Below are positions 7,473-14,943 of a stretch of DNA of 41,585 nucleotides, in pieces. Numbering within the stretch: position 1 is the stretch's first letter; the number at the start of each line of letters is the position of its first letter. This DNA is from Nocardia lijiangensis NBRC 108240 (GTDB lineage Bacteria > Actinomycetota > Actinomycetes > Mycobacteriales > Mycobacteriaceae). Where the stretch lies: contig NZ_BDBP01000055.1 of the NCBI RefSeq assembly GCF_001613045.1, positions 1 through 41,585 on the forward strand, written 5' to 3'. The notes under the pieces were generated by a model, which did no database searches, had not been told where the DNA came from, and saw only the letters and a list, made by a program, of their open reading frames with translations. Made by a program: the position numbers and the translations under genes.

Positions 7473-8675
7473 ATGTCCGAGCGCGTCGTACTCGCCTACT
7501 CCGGTGGGCTTGACACCTCCGTCGCGATCAGCTGGATCGGCAAGGAGACCGGCGCCGAGGTCGTGGCCGTCGCCATCGACCTTGGCCAGGGCGGCGAGGA
7601 CATGAACGTGGTGCGCCAGCGCGCGCTGGACTGCGGTGCCGTCGAGGCGATCGTGGTCGACGCTCGCGACGAGTTCGCCGACGAGTACTGCCTGCCCACC
7701 ATCCAGGCCAACGCCCTCTACATGGGCCAGTACCCGCTCGTCTCCGCCATCAGCCGCCCGCTGATCGTCAAGCACCTGGTGGAGGCGGCCAAGTTCCACG
7801 GCGCCACCACCGTCGCGCACGGCTGCACCGGCAAGGGCAACGACCAGGTGCGTTTCGAGGTCGGCATCGGCGCGCTCGCCCCCGACCTGAACGTGATCGC
7901 CCCGGTCCGCGACTACGCGTGGACCCGCGAGAAGGCCATCGCCTTCGCCGAGGAGAACAGCCTCCCGATCAACGTCACCAAGAAGTCGCCGTTCTCCATC
8001 GACCAGAACGTGTGGGGCCGCGCCGTCGAGACCGGCTTCCTCGAGGACCTGTGGAACGCGCCGACCAAGGACGTCTACGACTACACCGCCGACCCGACGG
8101 TCAACTTCGAGGCGCCGGACGAACTGATCGTCACCTTCGACAAGGGTGTTCCGGTCGCGATCGACGGCCGCCCGGTCAGCGTGCTCGAGGCGATCGTCGA
8201 GCTGAACCACCGCGCGGGCCGCCAGGGCATCGGCCGCCTGGACATGGTCGAGGACCGTCTCGTCGGCATCAAGAGCCGCGAGATCTACGAGGCGCCCGGC
8301 GCCATCGCGCTGATCACCGCGCACCAGGCGCTGGAGCACGTCACCATCGAGCGCGAGCTGGGCCGCTACAAGCGTCAGGTCGAGCAGCGCTGGGGCGAGC
8401 TGGCCTACGACGGCCTGTGGTTCTCCCCGCTCAAGCGCGCGCTGGACGCCTTCGTCCAGGACACCCAGCAGCACGTTTCCGGCGAGATCCGGATGGTCCT
8501 GCACGGCGGTTCCGCGGTGGTCAACGGCCGCCGCTCCGAGCAGTCGCTCTACGACTTCAACCTGGCCACCTACGACGAAGGCGACACCTTCGACCAGTCG
8601 CTGGCCAAGGGCTTCGTGCAGATCCACGGCCTGTCCTCGAAGGTCGCCGCGCGGCGCGACCTGAACCAGAAGTAG
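7473..8675 (+). CDS. argG: Argininosuccinate synthase
   Basis: Catalyses ATP-dependent condensation of citrulline and aspartate to argininosuccinate, the penultimate step of arginine synthesis. The protein is 400 residues, the normal length. The ATG follows GAGGAG. The N-terminal AYSGGLDTSVA is the pyrophosphate-binding P-loop of the N-type ATP pyrophosphatase fold, and the conserved HGCTGKGNDQVRFE and SPFSIDQNVWGR stretches are present. argH follows after 184 bases that hold a strong hairpin. Regulation by ArgR is suggested by the site at 7344. In many actinobacteria argG is directly preceded by argR in an argCJBDFRGH cluster; here the upstream neighbours are the two small peptide genes instead. 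Confidence 0.98.
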   Translation: MSERVVLAYSGGLDTSVAISWIGKETGAEVVAVAIDLGQGGEDMNVVRQRALDCGAVEAIVVDARDEFADEYCLPTIQANALYMGQYPLVSAISRPLIVKHLVEAAKFHGATTVAHGCTGKGNDQVRFEVGIGALAPDLNVIAPVRDYAWTREKAIAFAEENSLPINVTKKSPFSIDQNVWGRAVETGFLEDLWNAPTKDVYDYTADPTVNFEAPDELIVTFDKGVPVAIDGRPVSVLEAIVELNHRAGRQGIGRLDMVEDRLVGIKSREIYEAPGAIALITAHQALEHVTIERELGRYKRQVEQRWGELAYDGLWFSPLKRALDAFVQDTQQHVSGEIRMVLHGGSAVVNGRRSEQSLYDFNLATYDEGDTFDQSLAKGFVQIHGLSSKVAARRDLNQK

Positions 8676-8688
8676 GAACCCGACCCCG

Positions 8689-8721
8689 ATCCCGGGGCGG
8701 TGCCAGGCACCGACCCGGGAT
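8689..8721. terminator. Hairpin between argG and argH
   Basis: Two 16-base arms (8689-8704 and 8706-8721, starting ATCCCGGG and ending CCCGGGAT) pair at 15 of 16 positions around a tight centre, 13 bases after the argG stop. There is no T-run, so it may attenuate or stabilise the mRNA rather than terminate fully. Confidence 0.55.
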
Positions 8722-8859
8722 TCGGCGCGTGCCTGTACCGATCGCGTCGACGGCCCTGGTTACGGTAGTCATCGGCGAACCGGAATCGACCGCGCGCGTT
8801 CCCCTGGCTTGCGCGGCTCGAGCACACCCACGCACTTTCGACCGAGGAGACAGCACGCG

Positions 8860-10281
8860 ATGACACAAGGCGGCAGCACCAACACCGGTGCCCTCTGGGG
8901 CGGGCGTTTCGCGTCCGGACCGGCGGAGGCGATGGCGGCGCTGAGCAAGTCGACCCACTTCGACTGGGCGCTGGCTCCCTACGACATCCGCGCCTCCAAG
9001 GCGCACGCCCGGGTGCTGCACAAGGCGGGACTGCTGTCGGACACCGATCTCGCCGGGATGCTGACCGGGCTCGACCAGCTGGCCGCCGACGTCGCGTCCG
9101 GCGCCTTCGGTCCCGCCGAATCCGACGAGGACGTGCACGGCGCGCTCGAGCGTGGACTGATCGAGCGCGTCGGCGCCGAACTCGGCGGACGGCTGCGCGC
9201 GGGGCGCTCGCGCAACGACCAGGTGGCGACGCTGTTCCGTATGTGGCTGCGCGACGGCGTGCGCCGGATCGCGGCGGGCGTGCTGGACGTGGTCGACGCC
9301 CTGGTCGCGCAGGCTGCCGCGCATCCGGACGCGGTGATGCCGGGCAAGACCCACCTGCAGGCCGCGCAGCCCGTGCTGCTCGCGCACCACCTGCTCGCGC
9401 ACGCGCACCCGCTGCTGCGCGACCTCGATCGCCTCCGCGATTTCGATCGCAGGGCCGCCGTCTCGCCGTACGGGTCCGGCGCGCTGGCCGGTTCCTCGCT
9501 CGGCCTGGATCCCGAGGCGATCGCCGCCGACCTGGATTTCGATGCGGCCGCGGCCAATTCGATCGACGCCACCTCCGCGCGCGATTTCGCCGCGGAGGCG
9601 GCCTTCGTGCTCGCCATGATCGGCGTCGACCTGAGCCGGATGGCCGAAGAGGTGATCATCTGGAGCACACCGGAATTCGGCTACATCACCCTCGCCGACG
9701 CCTGGTCCACCGGTTCGTCGATCATGCCGCAGAAGAAGAACCCGGACGTCTCCGAGCTCACCCGCGGTAAGGCGGGGCGCCTGATCGGTAACCTCACCGG
9801 CCTGCTCGCCACGCTCAAGGCCCAGCCGCTGGCCTACAACCGCGACCTGCAAGAGGACAAGGAACCGCTGTTCGACTCGGTCGCCCAGCTCGAGCTGCTG
9901 CTGCCCGCCATCGCAGGCCTGGTCTCCACCCTCACCTTCCACACCGACCGGATGGCCGAACTCGCCCCCGCCGGTTTCACCCTCGCCACCGACATCGCCG
10001 AATGGCTGGTGCGCCAAGGTGTTCCGTTCCGCGTCGCGCACGAGGCCGCGGGCGCCTGCGTCCGCGCGGCGGAAAGCCGCGGCGTCGGCCTCGACGAACT
10101 CACCGACGAGGAATTCGCCGCCATCGACCCGGCCCTCACCCCGCAGGTCCGCGAGGTCCTCACGGTCCAAGGTTCCATCGCCTCCCGCAACGCCCGCGGC
10201 GGCACGGCGGGCACCCAGGTCGCCGTGCAGATCGACGAGGTCCGCGCGGCGGCCGCTGCCTCCAGGACCTGGTTGCACTGA
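8860..10281 (+). CDS. argH: Argininosuccinate lyase
   Basis: Splits argininosuccinate into arginine and fumarate. The protein is 473 residues. The start is the ATG at 8860, preceded by GAGGAG; an in-frame upstream GTG would add 17 unlikely residues. The fumarase/aspartase superfamily signature GSSIMPQKKNPD is present and carries the catalytic Ser loop; RAGRSRNDQV and the substrate-binding TSARDFAAE segments also fit. It is the second gene of the argGH pair, with its own hairpin terminator after the stop. The long intergenic hairpin before it may set the ratio of the two enzymes. Confidence 0.98.
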   Translation: MTQGGSTNTGALWGGRFASGPAEAMAALSKSTHFDWALAPYDIRASKAHARVLHKAGLLSDTDLAGMLTGLDQLAADVASGAFGPAESDEDVHGALERGLIERVGAELGGRLRAGRSRNDQVATLFRMWLRDGVRRIAAGVLDVVDALVAQAAAHPDAVMPGKTHLQAAQPVLLAHHLLAHAHPLLRDLDRLRDFDRRAAVSPYGSGALAGSSLGLDPEAIAADLDFDAAAANSIDATSARDFAAEAAFVLAMIGVDLSRMAEEVIIWSTPEFGYITLADAWSTGSSIMPQKKNPDVSELTRGKAGRLIGNLTGLLATLKAQPLAYNRDLQEDKEPLFDSVAQLELLLPAIAGLVSTLTFHTDRMAELAPAGFTLATDIAEWLVRQGVPFRVAHEAAGACVRAAESRGVGLDELTDEEFAAIDPALTPQVREVLTVQGSIASRNARGGTAGTQVAVQIDEVRAAAAASRTWLH

Positions 10282-10291
10282 GCGCCCGGCG

Positions 10292-10318
10292 GGCCGGTCG
10301 GCTGCCATCCGACCGGCC
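10292..10318 (+). terminator. argH terminator hairpin
   Basis: GGCCGGTCGG and CCGACCGGCC form a perfect 10-bp stem around a 7-base loop, 10 bases after the argH stop. There is no T-run, as is common in high-GC actinobacteria. Confidence 0.6.
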
Positions 10319-10450
10319 GCGGCCATGTCGAGCGCATCGAGGCGCTTCATATCCGTTGTCCCCGTGTGCGACCCGATCGTCGGGTTCCCTGCCCTCGCCG
10401 AGTTTCGAGATCGGTGTAGTCCGGGACCGGCGATCGATCGATGACCCGGT

Positions 10451-11047
10451 CTACTGCGATCGCGGTGCGTGATGGTCGGCGAGTTCGGCTTGCGCTGCCA
10501 GCAACATCATGTGGCAGGCCGACCGGAGTGGTTCGGTGCTGCGCATCGACCGGCTCAGAATGAACGCGCCTTCCAGGCTGTTGACGAATCCGACGAACAG
10601 ACGGCGACGGACGTCCAGCGGTAGCCCCGAGTTCTCGATGCTTTCCGCTCCGGCCTGGATCCAGTCGGTGAACACGTCCGCGGTGGCGATGCGCAGGGTT
10701 TCGTCGGTCGCGGCGACTTCCAGGGCGATGGTTGCGATGGGGCAGGTTTCGACGAAATCCGACTCCACCATCACGTGTGCTGCGGCATCGAAGGCCGTTC
10801 GGATAGCGGTCAAGAGGTCGGGGCAGGCGTCGAAGATCGCTATGACGTGTGCTCCGTACGCGGCGCCGGAGGTCCTGATGACCTCCTCGGCCAGTTCGGT
10901 CTTCCCGCCGGGGAAGAAGTGATAGATCGAACTCATCGGCGCGCCCGCGGTTGCCGCGATCTGCTTCAATCCGGTGCCGGGCAGCCCTTGGCGTTTGAAC
11001 AGATCGGCGGCCGCGGCCAGGATGCGGTCCCGAGTGTCGACTACCAA
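10451..11047 (-). CDS. TetR-family regulator (LmrA/YxaF-like)
   Basis: A 198-residue repressor. The start is a TTG at 11047 with GGAGG five bases upstream. The N-terminal helix-turn-helix reads RDRILAAAADLFKRQG followed by TGLKQIAATAGAPMSSIYHFFPGGK; the P-G-G-K-x-x-L ending and the C-terminal VGFVNSLEGAFILSRS helix fit the LmrA/YxaF branch, whose members often control efflux or redox genes. It is divergent from the DUF4345 gene, and an 18-bp imperfect palindrome lies in the 90-base gap, so autoregulation and control of that neighbour are likely. It converges on argH with 169 bases between. Confidence 0.88.
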   Translation of the reverse strand: MVVDTRDRILAAAADLFKRQGLPGTGLKQIAATAGAPMSSIYHFFPGGKTELAEEVIRTSGAAYGAHVIAIFDACPDLLTAIRTAFDAAAHVMVESDFVETCPIATIALEVAATDETLRIATADVFTDWIQAGAESIENSGLPLDVRRRLFVGFVNSLEGAFILSRSMRSTEPLRSACHMMLLAAQAELADHHAPRSQ

Positions 11048-11098
11048 GTTTTCCTCCGCATGTTGTGCCGACCAGGACCTTATCGTACCGTGATCCCT

Positions 11099-11116
11099 GT
11101 ATGGAACGATCTATAC
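11099..11116. promoter_or_regulatory. Candidate TetR operator
   Basis: GTATGGAACGATCTATAC is symmetric at 14 of 18 positions (outer GTAT/ATAC perfect). It lies in the short gap between the divergent TetR and DUF4345 genes, the usual position of a TetR operator, and overlaps an AT-rich stretch (CTATACAAT) suited to a -10 element. Confidence 0.55.
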
Positions 11117-11137
11117 AATTCTGAACAGGGGTTGGGA

Positions 11138-11569
11138 ATGGTCAAAGCCCTCAAGTTCCTCAGCTATCTGATGGGCGTCAGCATCGTGCTCATCGGGATC
11201 TACCACCTCACGCTCGGCCAATGGTCTGTCCCGGGCGCAGGCCCGACGACGGCGACCATCGATTCCCGGGAGCGGTTCTATTCGGCGATCTTCCTCGGCT
11301 ACGGCCTGGCCTGGATCTGGGCAGCCCGGCAGTCACCGATCCCGGCGCTCGCGATACGAGCTCTCGCCGGAATCTTCCTGCTGGGCGGGATCGGCCGCGT
11401 GCTGTCCTTGCCGGTCGCGGGCTGGCCACACTGGATGCAGATCGCCGAGGCCGTCATCGAACTGCTGCTGCCGTTGCTGTTCTTCTGGCTGGCCGATGCC
11501 GACGAAAAGGCCGCGTCCGGTGACGACGCTCGGGAAACCCCGTTGACAGCACGGCGTCTGCCAGCCTGA
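11138..11569 (+). CDS. DUF4345-like small membrane protein
   Basis: A 143-residue membrane protein starting at the ATG at 11138 (AGGGG upstream). Four hydrophobic segments are visible: residues ~7-25, ~45-65, ~70-90 and ~100-120, then a charged tail. The segment ERFYSAIFLGYGLAWIWAA and the sequence LAGIFLLGGIGRVLSL match the DUF4345 family as I remember it. Function unknown. It is divergent from a TetR regulator and shares its operator region, so it is probably the regulated target. It converges on the Uma2 gene with a bidirectional terminator between. Confidence 0.75.
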   Translation: MVKALKFLSYLMGVSIVLIGIYHLTLGQWSVPGAGPTTATIDSRERFYSAIFLGYGLAWIWAARQSPIPALAIRALAGIFLLGGIGRVLSLPVAGWPHWMQIAEAVIELLLPLLFFWLADADEKAASGDDARETPLTARRLPA

Positions 11570-11680
11570 GGTCTTGCGTCGCAACGGGATCGGCGGTGTC
11601 GCTGCCGAGAACTAGTCGCAGTCGAAATCTCGCGTTCGTAAGACCGGATGTTCGACCACCCGAGATCGGCCGATTGCGGT

Positions 11681-11716
11681 GATGGCGGCGGGCGTACTCG
11701 GCGGCCCGCCGCCATC
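11681..11716. terminator. Bidirectional terminator between convergent genes
   Basis: GATGGCGGCGGGC (11681-11693) and GCCCGCCGCCATC (11704-11716) form a perfect 13-bp stem with a 10-base loop, between the stops of the convergent DUF4345 and Uma2 genes. Confidence 0.65.
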
Positions 11717-11721
11717 GCTGG

Positions 11722-12339
11722 TCAGAGGAAATCGGTTGTATCGAGCTCGAAATCGAACGGTGCCGGAAGATGCAGCGGCGCACCGAATTTGGCGGTGGTC
11801 TGTTGGGTGTACTGGCCCTGGCCGGGCGCCCAGAAGGCTGTCACCTCGCCCTGATGGCGGTCGACCAAGAGGTACACCGGAATCGCCGCCTGTGCGTAGG
11901 CGTCGCGCTTCTCGACACGGTCGACCTCGGCATCTCGGTCGCGGCCGGATGTGATCTCGAGGATCAGCACGACACCGGACGGATCCGCCCAGGGCGGCTC
12001 GGCACGGAAATAGCCGCGTGGCGCAACCGCTCCGCCGACTCGGGCGCGGCCCTCGCGGTACGCGGGGATGCGCAGGCCGCGCTCGTGAAAGAATTCGAGT
12101 CCGGTCGAACCCACGATCTGGTTGCGAATCGTCGCGGCGAACTCGTCGTGCTCGCCGTCGGGAACGGGTACCACGTAGATCCTTCCGTTGATCAGTTCGA
12201 CCGAGACCTCCTCCGACGAGGCACGCTCCAGTACTTCGAACTCCGCGAGGCTCACGTCGGCGTCCTGGATACCCATGAGCCCAGGGTAACGGCGTGGTGG
12301 GCGGTCGGCGCGCGACTCGTGCCCGGCGATGATCGCCAC
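11722..12339 (-). CDS. Uma2-family restriction-endonuclease-like protein (DUF820)
   Basis: A protein of up to 205 residues from the GTG at 12339, chosen because GAGAGGAG lies 7 bases upstream; an ATG at 12276 would give 184 residues and still contain the whole domain. The PD-(D/E)XK-like core reads VELINGRIYVVPVPDGEHDEF, then DPSGVVLILEITSGRDRDAEVDRVEKRDAYAQAAIPVYLLVD, with the expected acidic residues and Lys. Uma2 proteins are numerous in cyanobacteria and actinobacteria, usually as solitary genes of unknown role. No partner gene or mobile element is adjacent. Confidence 0.8.
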   Translation of the reverse strand: MAIIAGHESRADRPPRRYPGLMGIQDADVSLAEFEVLERASSEEVSVELINGRIYVVPVPDGEHDEFAATIRNQIVGSTGLEFFHERGLRIPAYREGRARVGGAVAPRGYFRAEPPWADPSGVVLILEITSGRDRDAEVDRVEKRDAYAQAAIPVYLLVDRHQGEVTAFWAPGQGQYTQQTTAKFGAPLHLPAPFDFELDTTDFL

Positions 12340-12522
12340 GGGGACACTCCTCTCGATGGGAATTGTTCTGTCTCGGAGTTGGACGGGGCACGCCGTCGGC
12401 CGGTTCCCGTCACATGCACGACACGCGGCGTGTCCTCCGCGACGCGATCTCGCGTCATCCTCGCGAACGGCGTCTACCGTTGCTGCCCGATGCCTGCGGT
12501 ATCGAGCCGACCGGCGACAGGC
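12340..12522. other. Gap upstream of Uma2
   Basis: Short non-coding gap holding the Uma2 ribosome site. GACACGCGGCGTGTC at 12420-12434 is a perfect 7+7 palindrome and could be an operator. Nothing else recognised. Confidence 0.35.
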
Positions 12523-13194
12523 TCAGTGCGCGCGGCGTTCGATCAGCGTGGCGAGGTGCAGCAGGGGAGCGGCCAGGTCCGGGATAGTGTCGGGGTCGTC
12601 GAGCCGACCGGTTTGGTAGGTGAGCAGTTCGTGTCCCGCGAGGCTCCAGCGGGGGATGACGCCCGCGAGGTGGAGGTCGATCACCTGGGGGCCGACGAGC
12701 AGGCGGGCATAGTTCGCGTCGACGGCGGTGAGCCGGAAGCGGTAGTCGAATTCGCGGTGGCCGGTGGTGATGGGCGAATCGCTGAACAGGGCGCTGCCCG
12801 GCTGCGAGAGCGCCGCGACGTCGACGACGGCGACCGGCGGATACGGGCGCTCCAGCAGCACCGCTACCACCACGTACCGGTGGGTGGTGCTGGAGACGAT
12901 CTCGCCGGTCCAGGCGTTGGTCGTGAAGCAGTAGTCAGCGACCGTGACCTGGCGCCCGCCGAGCTCACCGGTGAGTGTCACGCCGAGCCCCTCGGGATCG
13001 TGGCCGGGCAGCCGCGCCGTCCACGACTCGTGCGGTGAGAGCGCGAACCGCCAGCCATGCCGTGCGGCCCATAGGTTGAACGTCTGACCAGTAGCCCGTC
13101 TGGTACGCGCGCGCATTGGAAGCAGCACGCCGAAACCCGCCGTCAGCACCACGGCGACGAACACGATGAGACCGATCCGGAACGCATCCACCAC
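12523..13194 (-). CDS. Membrane-anchored hypothetical protein
   Basis: A 223-residue protein with one N-terminal membrane anchor (residues 5-27), a short basic stretch (RARTRRATGQ) and a soluble beta-rich domain of ~190 residues. The domain starts FNLWAARHGWRFALSPHESW and contains repeated V/L-rich strands; the layout resembles DUF3137-like or other uncharacterised actinobacterial single-pass proteins, but I cannot assign a family. The start is a GTG at 13194 followed by a second GTG. It is divergent from the SMR exporter with only 63 bases between, so they may share a promoter region. Confidence 0.65.
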   Translation of the reverse strand: MVDAFRIGLIVFVAVVLTAGFGVLLPMRARTRRATGQTFNLWAARHGWRFALSPHESWTARLPGHDPEGLGVTLTGELGGRQVTVADYCFTTNAWTGEIVSSTTHRYVVVAVLLERPYPPVAVVDVAALSQPGSALFSDSPITTGHREFDYRFRLTAVDANYARLLVGPQVIDLHLAGVIPRWSLAGHELLTYQTGRLDDPDTIPDLAAPLLHLATLIERRAH

Positions 13195-13257
13195 AGGTCA
13201 TCACATCCCTCGAACGACGGATCCCCCCATTGTCCGCCGAATCACTAGGCTGCCGCC

Positions 13258-13581
13258 ATGACCTTGCTGTTGCTCGCCCTGGCGATCGCCTCCGAGGTGA
13301 CCGCGACCGTTTCACTGAAGCTCTCCGAGGGATTCACCAAGCTCGTCCCCTCCCTCGTGGTCGTCATCGGTTACGGCGCGGCGTTCTTCTTCCTCTCCCA
13401 GGCGTTGAAGCGCGGCATGTCCATCGGCGTCGCGTACGGGATCTGGTCCGCGGTCGGCGTCGCCGCCATCGCCGTCATCGGCGTCCTCTTCCTGAACGAA
13501 CGCCTCACCCTCGTCCAGATCGGCGGCATCGCCCTCGTCATCCTCGGCGTCCTGGCCCTCGAACTCGGTGGCGCCCACTGA
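13258..13581 (+). CDS. Small multidrug resistance (SMR) exporter
   Basis: A 107-residue, four-helix membrane protein of the EmrE/QacE/Mmr family, which exports quaternary cations or guanidinium in exchange for protons as a dimer. The essential membrane glutamate is E13 in LAIASEVTATVSLKLSEGF. The conserved AYGIWSAVGVAAIAVIGVLFLNERL block and the G-L-A-L-I-V-x-G-V helix at the end are present. The sequence does not settle whether it is a drug-type or Gdx-type member. It ends at a multi-arm hairpin before the convergent ilvA. Confidence 0.93.
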   Translation: MTLLLLALAIASEVTATVSLKLSEGFTKLVPSLVVVIGYGAAFFFLSQALKRGMSIGVAYGIWSAVGVAAIAVIGVLFLNERLTLVQIGGIALVILGVLALELGGAH

Positions 13582-13590
13582 TGACGACGA

Positions 13591-13659
13591 CCTCGCAGAG
13601 CTTGTTCACGCTTCGCAGACGCTACGACCTCTGCGAGGCGTGCGAAAGCTCTGCGAAGG
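13591..13659. terminator. Nested hairpin from four copies of a CTTCGCAGA-type repeat
   Basis: Four related 9-mers (CTCGCAGAG at 13592, CTTCGCAGA at 13611, TCTGCGAGG at 13630 and TCTGCGAAG at 13650) alternate in orientation. The outer pair (13591-13603 with 13646-13659) and the inner pair (13611-13618 with 13630-13638) can form a nested stem between the convergent SMR and ilvA genes, probably a bidirectional terminator. Confidence 0.55.
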
Positions 13660-13674
13660 CAACCCGGTGGGGCG

Positions 13675-14895
13675 TCAGTCTTGGACGCGGACGGTGTAGC
13701 TCGCGGCGGTGAGTGCGTCGAGGACGGCGTTGCGGTGGTCGGGGCCGCGGGTTTCGAGGGTGAGCGCGACTTCGACTTCGTCTACGGCGAGCCAAGTTCC
13801 GGTGCGTGAGTGGACGATGTCGACCACGCTCGCACCTGTCGCGCCGACCACGGTGAGCAGCTGGGAAAGTCCGCCGGGGCGATCCGAGATCGTCACGCGC
13901 AGTGCGAGATAGCGGCCAGCGGCGCTGAGGCCGTGGTTGACGATCCGGGTCAGCAGCAGGGGATCGATGTTGCCGCCGGAGAGTACCGCGCAGACCGGCC
14001 CGCGTAGGTCGAGTTCTGTTGGGGCGCAACTCATCAGCGCGGCGACGGCCGCCGCGCCTGCCGGTTCCACGATCAGCTTCGCGCGCTCTAGACAGAGCAG
14101 CAGTGCCGTGGACAGCGCCTCCTCGTCGACGGTCACGATGCGCGGCGCGTGCGCGGCGACGTGCGCGAACGGCACCTCGCCAGGTAGGCCCACCGCGATG
14201 CCGTCGGCCATCGTCGACATCCGTTCCGCCCGTACCGGTTTGCCCGCCGCCAGCGATTCCGGCCACGCCGCGGCCCCGGCCGCCTGCACCCCGATCACCC
14301 GCACCTGCGGCGCCAGGTGGTGCAGCGCGATCGCGATGCCCGCGAGCAATCCGCCGCCGCCGGTCGGGACGAGCACCGTGCCCACCTCCGGCAGTTGCTC
14401 CAGAATCTCCAGACCCACCGTCGCCTGCCCGGCCACGATGTCGGGGTGGTCGAACGGATGGATCAGCGTCGCCCCGGTTCGCGCGGCGAAATCCAGTGCC
14501 GCGTCGATCGCCTCGTCGATGCTGTCGCCGACCTGCCGCACCCGCGCGCCATAGGCCTTGGTGGCGGCCAGTTTCGGTAGCGAGGCGCCGACCGGCATGA
14601 ACACCGTGGCCTCGATGCCCAGCGTCGTCGCCGCCCAGGCCACGCCCTGCGCGTGATTGCCCGCGCTGGCCGCGACCACCCCGCGGACCCGATCCTCGGA
14701 CGGCAGGTTCGCGATCCGGTGGTAGGCGCCGCGCGGCTTGAACGAGCCTGTCCGCTGCAGGTTTTCGCATTTCAGCCAGATTTCCGTCCCGGAACGCTCG
14801 GACAGCACCCGCGAGGCCACCACCGGCGTGCGCCGTATCACCGGCGCCAGTAGTGCCGCGGCCGACTCGATCCGCTCCAGCCCGATCAGATCCAT
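13675..14895 (-). CDS. ilvA: Threonine ammonia-lyase with C-terminal ACT domain
   Basis: A 406-residue PLP enzyme converting threonine to 2-oxobutanoate and ammonia, which feeds isoleucine synthesis. The PLP lysine is K53 in RTGSFKPRGA; the phosphate-binding loop is PTGGGGLLAG and the SAGNHAQGVA motif is present. Residues ~325-406 form one ACT domain (LALRVTISDRPGGLSQLL), consistent with allosteric control. Length and single ACT domain fit the actinobacterial IlvA/TdcB type. The gene is monocistronic or followed by nothing on its strand; its 3' end meets a nested hairpin. A catabolic role cannot be excluded. Confidence 0.93.
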   Translation of the reverse strand: MDLIGLERIESAAALLAPVIRRTPVVASRVLSERSGTEIWLKCENLQRTGSFKPRGAYHRIANLPSEDRVRGVVAASAGNHAQGVAWAATTLGIEATVFMPVGASLPKLAATKAYGARVRQVGDSIDEAIDAALDFAARTGATLIHPFDHPDIVAGQATVGLEILEQLPEVGTVLVPTGGGGLLAGIAIALHHLAPQVRVIGVQAAGAAAWPESLAAGKPVRAERMSTMADGIAVGLPGEVPFAHVAAHAPRIVTVDEEALSTALLLCLERAKLIVEPAGAAAVAALMSCAPTELDLRGPVCAVLSGGNIDPLLLTRIVNHGLSAAGRYLALRVTISDRPGGLSQLLTVVGATGASVVDIVHSRTGTWLAVDEVEVALTLETRGPDHRNAVLDALTAASYTVRVQD

Positions 14896-14943
14896 GGGCT
14901 CATGCTGCCATCAGAGGCAGATACATCCCACGACTTTGCGGGA

